Shown here one piece after another: positions 50,325 to 58,581 of a stretch of DNA of 64,000 nt. A program made the position numbers and the translations under genes. The stretch is from NCBI RefSeq assembly GCF_013410405.1, contig NZ_JACCFK010000001.1, positions 4,712,001 to 4,776,000 on the forward strand, in the 5' to 3' direction. The notes under the pieces were generated by a model, which was not told the origin of the DNA, did not search any database, and saw only the letters and a list, made by a program, of their open reading frames with translations. Every line of letters starts with the position of its first letter. The stretch's first letter is position 1. Source of the DNA: Amycolatopsis endophytica. GTDB taxonomy: Bacteria > Actinomycetota > Actinomycetes > Mycobacteriales > Pseudonocardiaceae.

Positions 50325-52126
50325 TGACGTCCACACTGGACCTGCTCGGCGACGTCGGGACCGGGCAGGGGATCCTGGACGAGGGCGCCAAGCGGGAGAT
50401 CCGCCGCGCCACGCTCACCGCGGTCTGCGTGCCCGGGTACCAGGTGCCGTTCGGGTCGCGGGAGATGCCGGTCGCGCGCGGCTGGGGCTCCGGCGGGCTG
50501 CAGATCACACTCGCGGTGATCGGCGACGGGGACACGGTCAAGGTGATCGACCAGGGCGACGACGCCGGGGTCAACGCCACGAACCTGCGCCGGATGATCT
50601 CGGCGACCACCGGGTGCGCCGACTCGGCCGACACGCGTGCGGCGACGGTGATCCAGACCCGGCACCGGATCCCCGAGGAGGCGCTGGGGGAGCAGCACGT
50701 GCTGGTCTACCAGGTGCCGGTGCCCGAACCGCTGCGCGGCGTGGAGAAGTCGGTGGCCGAGTGCGCGCGGATGCACGCCGAGGACGACTACGCCAAGATC
50801 TGGGTCAGCCTGTACGAGGACCTGGTGCGCAACGGCGTGATCACCAAGGGCAGCGGCTACCCGGTGCTGGTGGACGGCCGCTACGTGATGGCGACCAGCC
50901 CGGTGCCGCGCTGGGACGTGCCGCGGCTGGACCACTGCGAGCACCTCAACCTCTACGGCGCCGGCCGCGAGAAGAAGATCTACGCCATCCCGCCGCACAC
51001 CGACGTCCGGCCCCTGGCCTTCGACGACGTCCCGTTCGAGGTCGAGCACGCGCCCGGCGCGAAGTGCCGCCTGTGCGGCAGCGACGACGTGTTCCTCGTC
51101 GAGGCCGGCGCGGGCAACGGGTACCTGTGCAGCGACACCGAATGGTGCTCGCGGGTGCGGGAGCGCGACGCCGATCTCGACGCCCACCGCCGGCGTGCGC
51201 CGCTGCACCTGCTGCCCGACCCTCGTGCGCGCGTGGCCGGTGCCGCCGTGGAGACGCCCCGCGCCGAGCGGGTGCGCGTGTCCGGCGAGCAGGAGTGGGC
51301 GCTGCGGGTGTCGGGGATCGGCAAGGTGCACGGGCGCGGCGGCGCGGACGCCGTGCCGGGCACCGGTCCCGAGCACGGCACGGCGGTCAGCCCGGCCACC
51401 GGCGCGATCGTCGCCGCGTGGGACGTCTCGTTCGACGTCGCGCCCGGTGAAGCGCTCGGCGTGATCGGCGAGTCCGGCTCCGGCAAGTCCACTGTGCTCG
51501 GTTGTGTGATCGGCGATCAGGACGCCACCACCGGTCAGGTGCACCTGTCCTCGGTGGACGGCGGTCGCACGGACGTGCTGCGGCTGCCCGCCACCGAACG
51601 GCGCAAGCTGCGGATCAGCGAGATGGCGGTCGTGCACCAGGACCCGGCCGCGGGACTGGACCTCGACGTCACCGCGGGCGGCAACATCGCCGAACGGCTC
51701 ACCGCGGCGGGCTGGCGCGGCTACCACGCGATCCGGCGCCGGGCGGCGGAACTGCTCGACCGGGTCGAGGTGCCACTGTCCCGGATGGACGATCCGGTGA
51801 AGACGTTCTCCGGCGGGATGCGGCAGCGCGTGCAGATCGCCAAGGCCCTCGCGACCGATCCGCCGGTGCTGCTGCTGGACGAGCCCACCACCGGGCTCGA
51901 CGCCTCCGTGGCCGCCGGTGTGCTCGACCTGCTGCGTGGCCTGCTCGCCGAGCGGGACGTCGCGGCCGTGGTCGTCAGCCACGACTTCGCCGTGATCGAG
52001 GCGCTCACCGACCGCACGGTCGTGATGCAGCTCGGGCGCGTCGTCGAGCGCGGGCTGACCGACCAGCTGTTCCACGATCCGCACCACCCCTACACCCAGC
52101 GGCTCGTCGCCGCGGCCCGGAGGTGA
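50324..52126 (+). CDS. phnJK: PhnJ-PhnK fusion: radical SAM C-P lyase joined to its ABC ATPase partner
   Basis: One uninterrupted 600-codon frame joins two proteins that are separate in E. coli (281 and 252 aa). Residues 1 to about 285 are PhnJ: the glycyl-radical Gly38 in PGYQVPFGSREM (E. coli Gly32), cluster cysteines 248, 251 and 269 and the thiyl Cys275 (E. coli 241, 244, 266, 272; the third spacing is four shorter). Residues about 310-600 are PhnK: Walker A GESGSGKST near 382-390, signature FSGGMRQRVQIAKAL near 495, Walker B LLLDEP near Glu520, switch His553. A proline-, alanine- and arginine-rich linker joins them. The ATG at 50324 has GGAAGGA six bases upstream; ATG 50318 is possible. 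It cleaves the C-P bond of ribosyl phosphonates. Confidence 0.92.
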   Translation: MTSTLDLLGDVGTGQGILDEGAKREIRRATLTAVCVPGYQVPFGSREMPVARGWGSGGLQITLAVIGDGDTVKVIDQGDDAGVNATNLRRMISATTGCADSADTRAATVIQTRHRIPEEALGEQHVLVYQVPVPEPLRGVEKSVAECARMHAEDDYAKIWVSLYEDLVRNGVITKGSGYPVLVDGRYVMATSPVPRWDVPRLDHCEHLNLYGAGREKKIYAIPPHTDVRPLAFDDVPFEVEHAPGAKCRLCGSDDVFLVEAGAGNGYLCSDTEWCSRVRERDADLDAHRRRAPLHLLPDPRARVAGAAVETPRAERVRVSGEQEWALRVSGIGKVHGRGGADAVPGTGPEHGTAVSPATGAIVAAWDVSFDVAPGEALGVIGESGSGKSTVLGCVIGDQDATTGQVHLSSVDGGRTDVLRLPATERRKLRISEMAVVHQDPAAGLDLDVTAGGNIAERLTAAGWRGYHAIRRRAAELLDRVEVPLSRMDDPVKTFSGGMRQRVQIAKALATDPPVLLLDEPTTGLDASVAAGVLDLLRGLLAERDVAAVVVSHDFAVIEALTDRTVVMQLGRVVERGLTDQLFHDPHHPYTQRLVAAARR

Positions 52127-52131
52127 CCCGT

Positions 52132-52866
52132 ATGGAACGCGTGCTGTCGGTGCGCGACTTGCGCAAGTCCTTTGTCCTGCACACGATCGACGGCCGGATC
52201 GTCGAGTCCCTGCACGGCGTCGACCTCGACGTGCACGCCGGGGAGCACGTCGCGCTGGCCGGTGCGAGCGGCGCCGGCAAATCGTCGCTGCTGCGCTGCG
52301 TCTACCGCACCTACCTGCCGGACTCCGGCGAGGTGCGGCTGAGCACCGGCGGGGGAGAGGTCGATCTGACCGGTCTCGCCGACCGGGCGATGGCGCGGCT
52401 GCGGGGCCGCGAGATCGGCTACGTGTCGCAGTTCCTCGCCGCGCCCCCGCGCACCGGGCCCTGGGAGGTCGTGGCGGCCGCGGCCCGGCGCCGCGGGCTC
52501 GGCCGGGCGGAGGCGCGTGACGCGGCGGCGGTGGCCCTGCGGCGGCTCAACCTCGACGAGGGACTGTGGGATGTGGACTGTGGCGTGCTCTCGGGTGGTG
52601 AACGGCAGCGGGTCAACCTCGCGGCCGGGACCGTCCGGCCGCCGCGGCTGCTGCTGCTCGACGAGCCGGTGTCCGCGTTGGACCCGGCCAACCGGGAGGC
52701 CGCGCTGGAACTGATCGGCTCACTGGCCGAGCAGGGTGTCGCGGTGCTCGCGGTGTTCCACGACCTGGACGCGATGCGGCGGCTGGCATCGCGGGTGGTG
52801 TGGATGTCCGGTGGCCTGGTGGAGAAGTCGGGCAGCCCGGACGAGCTGCTGGCGGGTGTGGCATGA
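52132..52866 (+). CDS. phnL: C-P lyase system ATP-binding protein PhnL
   Basis: A 244-aa ABC-type ATPase with Walker A GASGAGKSS (about 42-50), signature LSGGERQRVNLAAG, Walker B LLLLDEPVSALDP and switch His in VFHDLDAM. The order after the phnJ-phnK gene and the opening VLSVRDLRKSFVLHTIDGR are typical of PhnL, which docks on the PhnK dimer. ATG 52132 with GGAGG upstream; GTG 52123 overlapping the phnJK stop is an alternative. The stop overlaps phnM (ATGA). Confidence 0.9.
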   Translation: MERVLSVRDLRKSFVLHTIDGRIVESLHGVDLDVHAGEHVALAGASGAGKSSLLRCVYRTYLPDSGEVRLSTGGGEVDLTGLADRAMARLRGREIGYVSQFLAAPPRTGPWEVVAAAARRRGLGRAEARDAAAVALRRLNLDEGLWDVDCGVLSGGERQRVNLAAGTVRPPRLLLLDEPVSALDPANREAALELIGSLAEQGVAVLAVFHDLDAMRRLASRVVWMSGGLVEKSGSPDELLAGVA

Positions 52867-54044
52867 CCGCGGTCGCCGAAGCCTGGACGCCGGCGGCGCC
52901 GCCCGCCGACTACGTGCTCGGGCACGTCCGCGCCGTCCTGCCGGACCGCGTCATCGACGACGCGCGGGTGGTGGTCCGGGAGGACCGGATCGTGGCGGTG
53001 GAGCACCACCCGGCCGGTATCGGTTCCGATGTGGACGGTCAGGGCCTGCTGTGCGTGCCAGGGCTGGTGGACACCCACAGCGACGGCCTGGAGAACGAGC
53101 GGCTCCCGCGGCCCGGCGCCGAGCTGCCGGTCGAGTTCGCGATGCTGTCGTTCGAGGGCAAGCTGCGAGCGGCGGGCGTGACGACCGTGTTCCACGGCGT
53201 CGGGTTCGAGGAGAGCCACGGCCGCGGCATGCCGCGCACGGTGGCCGGGGCGCAGAAGCTGTGTGAGGCGATCGACGCCTACCCGGCCGGGATGGTCGAC
53301 CACCGGATCCTGTACCGGCTCGACGTCCGCAGCCCGGAAGGACTGTCGGCGCTGCGGGACCGGCTGGACCAGGTGCCCGACGGTGCGCTGGTGTCGCACG
53401 AGGACCACACGCCGGGCCAGGGGCAATACGCCGATCGCGAGTACTACGAGCGCTACCTGATGGGCCGTCGTGGACTGTCCGGAGCAGAGGCCCGCACGCA
53501 CGTCGACCGGTTGATCGCCGAGCGGGACGGCAAGCTCGACGTGCGGGAGGAGGCGATGACCTGGCTCGCGGAGCGGTCGCCACGGATCCGGTTGCTGGGC
53601 CACGATCCGTCCTCGGCGTCGGAGATCGAGGAACTGCGGGGCCGTGGCGGGGCGGTCGCCGAGTTCCCCACGACGATCGGGGCCGCGCAAGCCGCGCGAG
53701 CACACGGTTTCCCGGTGGTGATGGGCGCGCCGAACATCCTGCGCGGGCGGTCGCACAACGGGAACGCGTCCGGCCGGGAGCTGGTGGAACGAGGACTGGT
53801 GACGGCGATCGCCTCGGATTACCTGCCCTCCGGGCTGCTCGCGGCGGCGATGCTGCTCGCCGCGGAGGGGCTGGCGACCTTGCCGGAGGCGATCGGGCTG
53901 GTCACGGGAGGTCCGGCCGAGGTGGCGGGGCTGGCGGACCGGGGCAGGCTTTCGCCCGGTCTGCGGGCGGACCTGGTGCTGGTCGAGCCGCGGCAGCCGT
54001 GGCCCGCGGTGCGGACGGTGCTGTCCCCGGGAGGTGCCCGGTGA
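52863..54044 (+). CDS. phnM: Alpha-D-ribose 1-methylphosphonate 5-triphosphate diphosphatase PhnM
   Basis: A 393-aa amidohydrolase-fold enzyme that removes pyrophosphate from the ribosyl-triphosphate phosphonate before C-P cleavage. Typical PhnM segments are VPGLVDTHSDGLENERLPRPG (metal ligands His and Asp, about 62-80), AGVTTVFHGVGFE, LVSHEDHTPGQGQY near 180 and VTAIASDYLPSGLL near 320. ATG overlaps the phnL stop. Its stop overlaps the next gene (GTGA), so the IMPase-like gene is part of the same operon. Confidence 0.92.
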   Translation: MTAVAEAWTPAAPPADYVLGHVRAVLPDRVIDDARVVVREDRIVAVEHHPAGIGSDVDGQGLLCVPGLVDTHSDGLENERLPRPGAELPVEFAMLSFEGKLRAAGVTTVFHGVGFEESHGRGMPRTVAGAQKLCEAIDAYPAGMVDHRILYRLDVRSPEGLSALRDRLDQVPDGALVSHEDHTPGQGQYADREYYERYLMGRRGLSGAEARTHVDRLIAERDGKLDVREEAMTWLAERSPRIRLLGHDPSSASEIEELRGRGGAVAEFPTTIGAAQAARAHGFPVVMGAPNILRGRSHNGNASGRELVERGLVTAIASDYLPSGLLAAAMLLAAEGLATLPEAIGLVTGGPAEVAGLADRGRLSPGLRADLVLVEPRQPWPAVRTVLSPGGAR

Positions 54045-54862
54045 ACCGGTGGCCGGTGCCCGAGCCGGAGATCCCGGACGGGACCCACCCGGCGCTCGCG
54101 GCGGTGGCGCGTGCGGCGGTCGGCGCCTTCCGGGACGCGTGTGCCCGGTTCTCCGCGCCCGAGCTGGCGGAGAAGGTCGGCATGGGCGCGGACGGGACGG
54201 CGACGACACGGCTGGACATGTTGGTCGACACCGCCGTCGCCGCCGCCGTCGACGTGTGCGGGGTGAACCTGCTGAGCGAGGAGATCGGCGTCATCGACAA
54301 CGGTTCCGCGGTGACGCTGGTCGTGGATCCGGTGGACGGGACGGCCAACGCGGTGGCCGGGGTGCCGTTGTCGTCGTTCGCCGGGGTGGTCGCGGTGGAC
54401 GGCAAGCCGGTGGAGTCGCTGACGACGTGGCTGGACACCGGCCGCAGCTGGCACGCCCGCGCCGGTGAGCCGGGGCCGTGGCGCACCTCGGGGCGGCGGG
54501 AGCTGGACGGCGCGGCGGTGAGCCTGCTGCGCCCGCACGCCCGGAACGAGGCGGCGTGGCTGCGCGTCAGCAGGCGCGCCGCGCGGGTGCGGATCCTGTC
54601 CAGCAGCTGCCTGGAGGCGGCACTGGTGGCGCAGGGTTCGACCGACGCTTTCGCCGACGCCGGTTCCGACACGCACCGGATCATGGACATCGCGGCGGCG
54701 GCGGTGCTGGTCCCCGCGGCGGGCGGCGCGGTGATGGACGCGTTCGGCCGCGAGGTGGAGATCGACCCGGACCTGACGCGCCGGTGGTCCGGCGTGGTGG
54801 CCGCGACGCCGGAACTGGCCGCCGACCTCGCGGCGACGATCCGCGGTTCGGAGGTGGGGTAG
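54041..54862 (+). CDS. Inositol-monophosphatase-like phosphatase in the C-P lyase operon
   Basis: A 273-aa member of the IMPase/FBPase/cysQ superfamily. The metal-binding motifs are present: LSEE (Glu80-Glu81), DPVDGT (Asp96-Asp99) and MDIAAA (Asp216, Trp of the usual WD replaced by Met). It would hydrolyse a phosphate monoester with magnesium. It is coupled to phnM (GTGA). PhnN and PhnP, which normally process the cyclic ribose phosphate left by C-P lyase, are missing, so this enzyme may take part in removing phosphate from that sugar (inference). Its native substrate is not established. Confidence 0.75.
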   Translation: MNRWPVPEPEIPDGTHPALAAVARAAVGAFRDACARFSAPELAEKVGMGADGTATTRLDMLVDTAVAAAVDVCGVNLLSEEIGVIDNGSAVTLVVDPVDGTANAVAGVPLSSFAGVVAVDGKPVESLTTWLDTGRSWHARAGEPGPWRTSGRRELDGAAVSLLRPHARNEAAWLRVSRRAARVRILSSSCLEAALVAQGSTDAFADAGSDTHRIMDIAAAAVLVPAAGGAVMDAFGREVEIDPDLTRRWSGVVAATPELAADLAATIRGSEVG

Positions 54863-54920
54863 CGGGCGCCGGTCGCGTCGCTCGCCGAGCCCGCATCGCC
54901 GTTCCGCCGCGACATCGGGC

Positions 54921-54980
54921 GTGGAGCTGGAAGTCGCGGACCCCGATGGGTGGCGGCTCGGTGTGGTCCGGGGCGGCTGC
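54921..54980 (+). pseudogene. Probable glyoxalase-family C-terminal remnant
   Basis: The 20-codon stretch VELEVADPDGWRLGVVRG reads like the last strand of a VOC/glyoxalase domain (DPDG followed by a short hydrophobic strand). It has no upstream domain and no good start, and runs out of frame into the next gene's leader. It suggests a deleted gene; confidence is limited by the short length. Confidence 0.35.
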
Positions 54981-55008
54981 TCCGGTCCGCGGCGCCTACG
55001 CTGCGGTC

Positions 55009-55617
55009 ATGAGCGTGCCTCCGACCGACCTCGCCGCCACGCGGGCCTTCTTCGGGCCGCGAGCGGCGACCTGGGAGATCAAGTTCCCGGACGACGCGCC
55101 CCGCTACCGGCGCGCCGTCGCGGATCTGGCGCCGCCACGGGGTGGGGCAGTCGCGGACATCGCGTGTGGCACCGGCCGCGCGCTGCCCGAGCTGCGGGAA
55201 GCGGTCGGTCCGCAGGGCAGCGTCATCGGCGTCGATGTGACCGTGCAGATGATCGAGGAGGCCGCTCGGCGCGGCCGGGACCGGGCCGCGAGTCTCCTCC
55301 TCGGGGACGCCCTGCACCTGCCGCTCGCCACGGGATCACTGGACGCTGTCTTCGCGGCGGGGCTGGTGTCGCACCTGCCCGACCCCGTGGCCGGGCTCGC
55401 CGAGCTGGGCCGCGTCTGCCGGACCGGGGGACGGCTCGCGGTGTTCCACCCCCTCGGCCGCGCGGCGCTCGCGCGACGGCAGGGACGGGAGCTGAGCCCG
55501 GAGGATCTGCGCGCCGAGCCCAACATCCGCGCGGCCCTCACTGCCGCGGGCTGGCACCTGGACATGCTCGACGACGGCGAGGACCGTTATCTCGCCCTGG
55601 CCCACCTCCGCGGGTAG
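55009..55617 (+). CDS. Class I SAM-dependent methyltransferase
   Basis: A 202-aa methyltransferase with motif I VADIACGTGRALPELREAVG (about 46-65), IGVDVTVQMIEEA next, LLGDALHLPLATGSLDAVFA as motif II and GGRLAVFHPLG as motif III. The small size and SAM-fold place it with UbiE-like enzymes; the acceptor is unknown. ATG start at 55009. No strong ribosome site is seen. Confidence 0.75.
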   Translation: MSVPPTDLAATRAFFGPRAATWEIKFPDDAPRYRRAVADLAPPRGGAVADIACGTGRALPELREAVGPQGSVIGVDVTVQMIEEAARRGRDRAASLLLGDALHLPLATGSLDAVFAAGLVSHLPDPVAGLAELGRVCRTGGRLAVFHPLGRAALARRQGRELSPEDLRAEPNIRAALTAAGWHLDMLDDGEDRYLALAHLRG

Positions 55618-55775
55618 CGGCCGGGGTCGCGCGCGGAGCGGCAGTCAGCGGCGGGCTCGCGCTCACCCGCCGGGCGACGTACCCGTTGCGGGGCCTGACG
55701 GCGACGGTGCTGGAGGCCGCGGAGGTCACCCGCGACACCCACCGGGTGCTGCTGGGCCTGGCCGAACGCTCATAA
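55618..55775 (+). pseudogene. Coding-looking fragment without a start
   Basis: A frame ending in TAA at 55775 shows strong actinobacterial third-base bias for about 50 codons and reads ALTRRATYPLRGLTATVLEA then THRVLLGLAERS. It has no plausible start and overlaps the methyltransferase tail in another frame. It looks like the C-terminus of a lost gene; I cannot name the family. Confidence 0.3.
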
Positions 55776-55795
55776 CTCCGGCAGCATCGCGCGTC

Positions 55796-56272
55796 CTACC
55801 GACAGTTCCGGGGCGTGAAGGCCACGGCCCGGATCCGGGACAGTGCCTCGCGCGCTCCGGCGGGGTCGGGCGGGAACCCGAGCAGGGGTGCCAGACGGCG
55901 CCAGGCGCGGGGATGCCGGTCGCGGTAATCCTGCAGCAGCTTCACCGTTTCATCCTGCTCCAGCACCCGTTGCCGCGGCTCCGCCCAGCGTCGCGCGCTG
56001 ATGCGGACTTCGAGCGCGGGCGCGGCCTGGATGTTGCGGTACCAGTCGGCCCGCTCGCCCCACCCCGACACCACCACGACCTCCGGCAGGCGTGCGTCGA
56101 AGCGGACCACTTCGAGGATGACCTCGCGGCGGCGCCCGCTCTTGCGGCCGCGATGCGCCAGATACACCAGCCGGTGCCCGAACAACGGGCCGAACCCGAG
56201 CCGGTACAGCGGAACCGGCGCGCGGAACATCGCGCGCAGCAGGCCGGAAGGGGTGTGGTCGGTCAGTCCCAT
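55796..56272 (-). CDS. Deazaflavin (F420)-dependent nitroreductase family protein
   Basis: A 158-aa split-beta-barrel protein of the Ddn/F420 nitroreductase group: FGHRLVYLAHRGRKSGRRREVILEVV (about 32-57), then VVVVSGWGERADWYRNIQA and VRISARRWAEPRQRVL. These enzymes use reduced F420 (or bind flavins) to reduce quinones or nitro compounds. Its ATG shares a base with the stop of the ClC gene, so the two are coupled. The linkage is odd and no functional reason is evident. Confidence 0.75.
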   Translation of the reverse strand: MGLTDHTPSGLLRAMFRAPVPLYRLGFGPLFGHRLVYLAHRGRKSGRRREVILEVVRFDARLPEVVVVSGWGERADWYRNIQAAPALEVRISARRWAEPRQRVLEQDETVKLLQDYRDRHPRAWRRLAPLLGFPPDPAGAREALSRIRAVAFTPRNCR

Positions 56273-58047
56273 CAGATTCCTTTCTGTCCTGTGTGGACGG
56301 TGGCCAGGATCGCCTCGTGGCTGATCCAGCCGGTGAGCGTGCCGGACTCGCGGTCGAGCACCGGCAGCCCGGTCCCGGCCGCGCGGGTGAGCGCGTCCAG
56401 TGCCTCGGTCAGCGTGGATTGGCCGGTGACCAGGGGTGGCAGCTCGGCCAGTGCGCCGGTGTTCTCGTCCTGGTCCCCGGTGAGTGCTTCGGCGACCGCG
56501 CGGGCCGTGACGCACCCCTGGTAGCGGCCGTCGGGCCCGGTCACCGGCAGGATGCCGTGCCCGGACAGGGCCAGTGCGCGGGCCGCGGGCCGCAGCGCGG
56601 TGTCCGCGGGCAGGGGGGCGGGCAGTGGTTCGAGGACGTCGGACACCCGCTTGCCCGCCAGTGGCCCCGGCCGCCGGTCGATGTCGACGCCCCGCCTGCG
56701 CAGCTTGAGGGTGTAGATGGTGCTCGGTCCGAGCAGCGCCTTACCGGTGAGCGTGGCGACGACGATGGCGGTCATCAGCGGCAGGATGATCGTGTACTGG
56801 CCGGTCAGCTCGAACAGGATGATCACCGCGGTGATCGGCGCGCGAGCGGCGCCCGCGAAGGCCGCGCCCATGCCGATCAGGCCGTAGACACCGGGGGAGG
56901 CGGTCATCCCGGGCAGCCAGGCGTGCACCACCACACCGAAGGCCGTTCCGCCCATCGCCCCGATGAACAGCGACGGCGCGAACACCCCGCCGGAGCCGCC
57001 GATGCCGATCGTCAGGCTGGTGGCGACGATCTTGCCGATCATCAGCACGAGCAGGAACCCGAACACGTAGTCGCCCTCGACGGCGTTCTGCAGCACCGGG
57101 TAGCCCACGCCGTACATCTCCGGCAGCACCAGCAGCAGCCCGCCCAGCAGCAGCCCGCCGACGGCCGGGCGCAACCACTCCGGCCCGCGCCAGACCCAGT
57201 CGCAGGCGTCTTCGATCCAGTACAGGACCTTGGTGAACAGCACACCACCCGCGCCGACCACCACGCCCAGCACGATGAAGAGCAGGTACTCCACCGGGTT
57301 GCGCAGGGTGAACGGCGGCAGGTCGAGAAACGCGACGTCACCGAACACCGCCCGGCCCACCACGCTCGCGGTGACGCTGGCGAGCACGACCGCGCCGAAG
57401 GACTCGACCGCGAAGTCACGCAGGATCAGCTCCATCGCGAAGAAGGGGCCTGCCATCGGGGCGTTGAAGGTCGCCGCGATCCCGCCCGCGGCGCCGCACG
57501 CCACCAGGACCCGCAGTCGCCCCTCGGGCAGCCGGAACCGGCGGCCGAAGGTGGAGCCCAGCGCGGAGCCGATCTGCACGATCGGGCCTTCGCGGCCGAC
57601 CGAGCCGCCCGAGCCGATCGTGAGCGCCGACGCCAGCGCCTTGACGACCGTCACCTGCGCCGGGATGCGGCCGCCGCGCTCGGCGACGGCATACATCACC
57701 TCCGGGACGCCGTGCCCGCGCGCCTCGGGCGCGAAGCGCTGCACGAGCGGGCCGTAGATCAGCCCGGCCAGCACCGGGACGATCAGGACGAACCAGGGAC
57801 CCAGCGCCGTGAACCACGGATGCGGCTCACCACCGGCCGCGGAGTAGTCGGTATGACCGGAGAAGACGTGCGTGAACGTCTCGATGAGCCAGCGGAAGAC
57901 GATCGCGCCCAGGCCCGCGCCCGCGCCGATCGCCACCGCCAGCACGGCCAGGCCGGACGGGCTCTCCCGCAGCCAGACGCTCCACGACTGCCGGGCCGGT
58001 ACGCGGACGGGGCGCTGTTCTCGCAACACCTTTGCAGTATGCAACAC
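56272..58047 (-). CDS. ClC-family chloride transporter with CBS domains
   Basis: A 591-aa ClC protein: membrane part about residues 30-430 with GHGVPEVM, GSGGSVGREGPIVQIG (gating Glu kept), FFAMELILRDF (internal Glu, which suggests Cl-/H+ exchange) and GIGGSGGVFAPSLFIGAMGG. Two C-terminal CBS domains (about 450-585) probably sense nucleotides. The GTG at 58047 is the longest start; GTG 58029 is possible, and the operator-like palindrome 58032-58044 would otherwise fall in the coding region. It is divergent from a MarR regulator. Confidence 0.88.
   Translation of the reverse strand: MLHTAKVLREQRPVRVPARQSWSVWLRESPSGLAVLAVAIGAGAGLGAIVFRWLIETFTHVFSGHTDYSAAGGEPHPWFTALGPWFVLIVPVLAGLIYGPLVQRFAPEARGHGVPEVMYAVAERGGRIPAQVTVVKALASALTIGSGGSVGREGPIVQIGSALGSTFGRRFRLPEGRLRVLVACGAAGGIAATFNAPMAGPFFAMELILRDFAVESFGAVVLASVTASVVGRAVFGDVAFLDLPPFTLRNPVEYLLFIVLGVVVGAGGVLFTKVLYWIEDACDWVWRGPEWLRPAVGGLLLGGLLLVLPEMYGVGYPVLQNAVEGDYVFGFLLVLMIGKIVATSLTIGIGGSGGVFAPSLFIGAMGGTAFGVVVHAWLPGMTASPGVYGLIGMGAAFAGAARAPITAVIILFELTGQYTIILPLMTAIVVATLTGKALLGPSTIYTLKLRRRGVDIDRRPGPLAGKRVSDVLEPLPAPLPADTALRPAARALALSGHGILPVTGPDGRYQGCVTARAVAEALTGDQDENTGALAELPPLVTGQSTLTEALDALTRAAGTGLPVLDRESGTLTGWISHEAILATVHTGQKGI
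58032..58044. promoter_or_regulatory. TTGCA-GTA-TGCAA palindrome between ClC and MarR genes
   Basis: A perfect 5-3-5 palindrome lies between the divergent ClC and MarR genes, 46 bases before the MarR ATG. MarR proteins bind such sites and usually repress both directions. If real it argues for a downstream ClC start at 58029. Confidence 0.5.
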
Positions 58048-58089
58048 TTGTGGAGGGCATGCTTAGCGGGTGTGAGGTAGAACTGAGCC

Positions 58090-58581
58090 ATGTCCGCCCC
58101 GCACTCCGTCCCGGCCCCGGACGACGTCGATGCCGTCACCGAGGCCGTCCTGACCGCGTCCCGCCTGCTGGTCGCGGTGTCCGCACGGTCGCTGGCTGCC
58201 GTCGACGAGTCGATCACGCTGCCGCAGTTCCGGATGCTGGTCGTGCTGAGCAGCCGGGGCCCGCTGAAGGTCACCGCGCTCGCCGACTTCCTCGCGGTCA
58301 ACCCGTCCACGGCGACGCGGATGCTGGACCGCCTGGTGGCCGCCGACCTGGTCAGCCGGGCGGCGAACCCGGCCTCCCGCCGGGAACTGGTGGTGTCGCT
58401 GACCACCGCCGGAGCCGACGTCGTGCACGAGGTCACCGAGCGCCGCCGCCGCGAGATCACGCGCATCGTGAGCCGCATGCCCTCGGCGACGCGCAACGGA
58501 CTGGTGCGGGCGCTGACGGCGTTCACCGAGGCCGGGGACGAGCCCGGGGTCACCGACCAGGCGGAGACGTTCTGGCCCTGA
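58090..58581 (+). CDS. MarR-family transcriptional regulator
   Basis: A 163-aa MarR protein: winged helix (about 45-115) with TLPQFRMLVVLSSRGPLKVTALADFLAVNPSTATRMLDRLVAADLV (key residues) and the wing NPASRRELVVSLT, flanked by dimerisation helices. It is divergent from the ClC/nitroreductase operon and a likely repressor of it through the palindrome at 58032. The 3' end overlaps the convergent hydratase gene by 32 bases. Confidence 0.85.
   Translation: MSAPHSVPAPDDVDAVTEAVLTASRLLVAVSARSLAAVDESITLPQFRMLVVLSSRGPLKVTALADFLAVNPSTATRMLDRLVAADLVSRAANPASRRELVVSLTTAGADVVHEVTERRRREITRIVSRMPSATRNGLVRALTAFTEAGDEPGVTDQAETFWP

Noticed and set aside
47412..50336. Minus-strand frame of 974 codons over the phn genes
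   Set aside because: It is antisense to phnF-phnI, lacks any domain, and is rich in Arg, Pro and Ser as expected from the high GC third position of the real genes.
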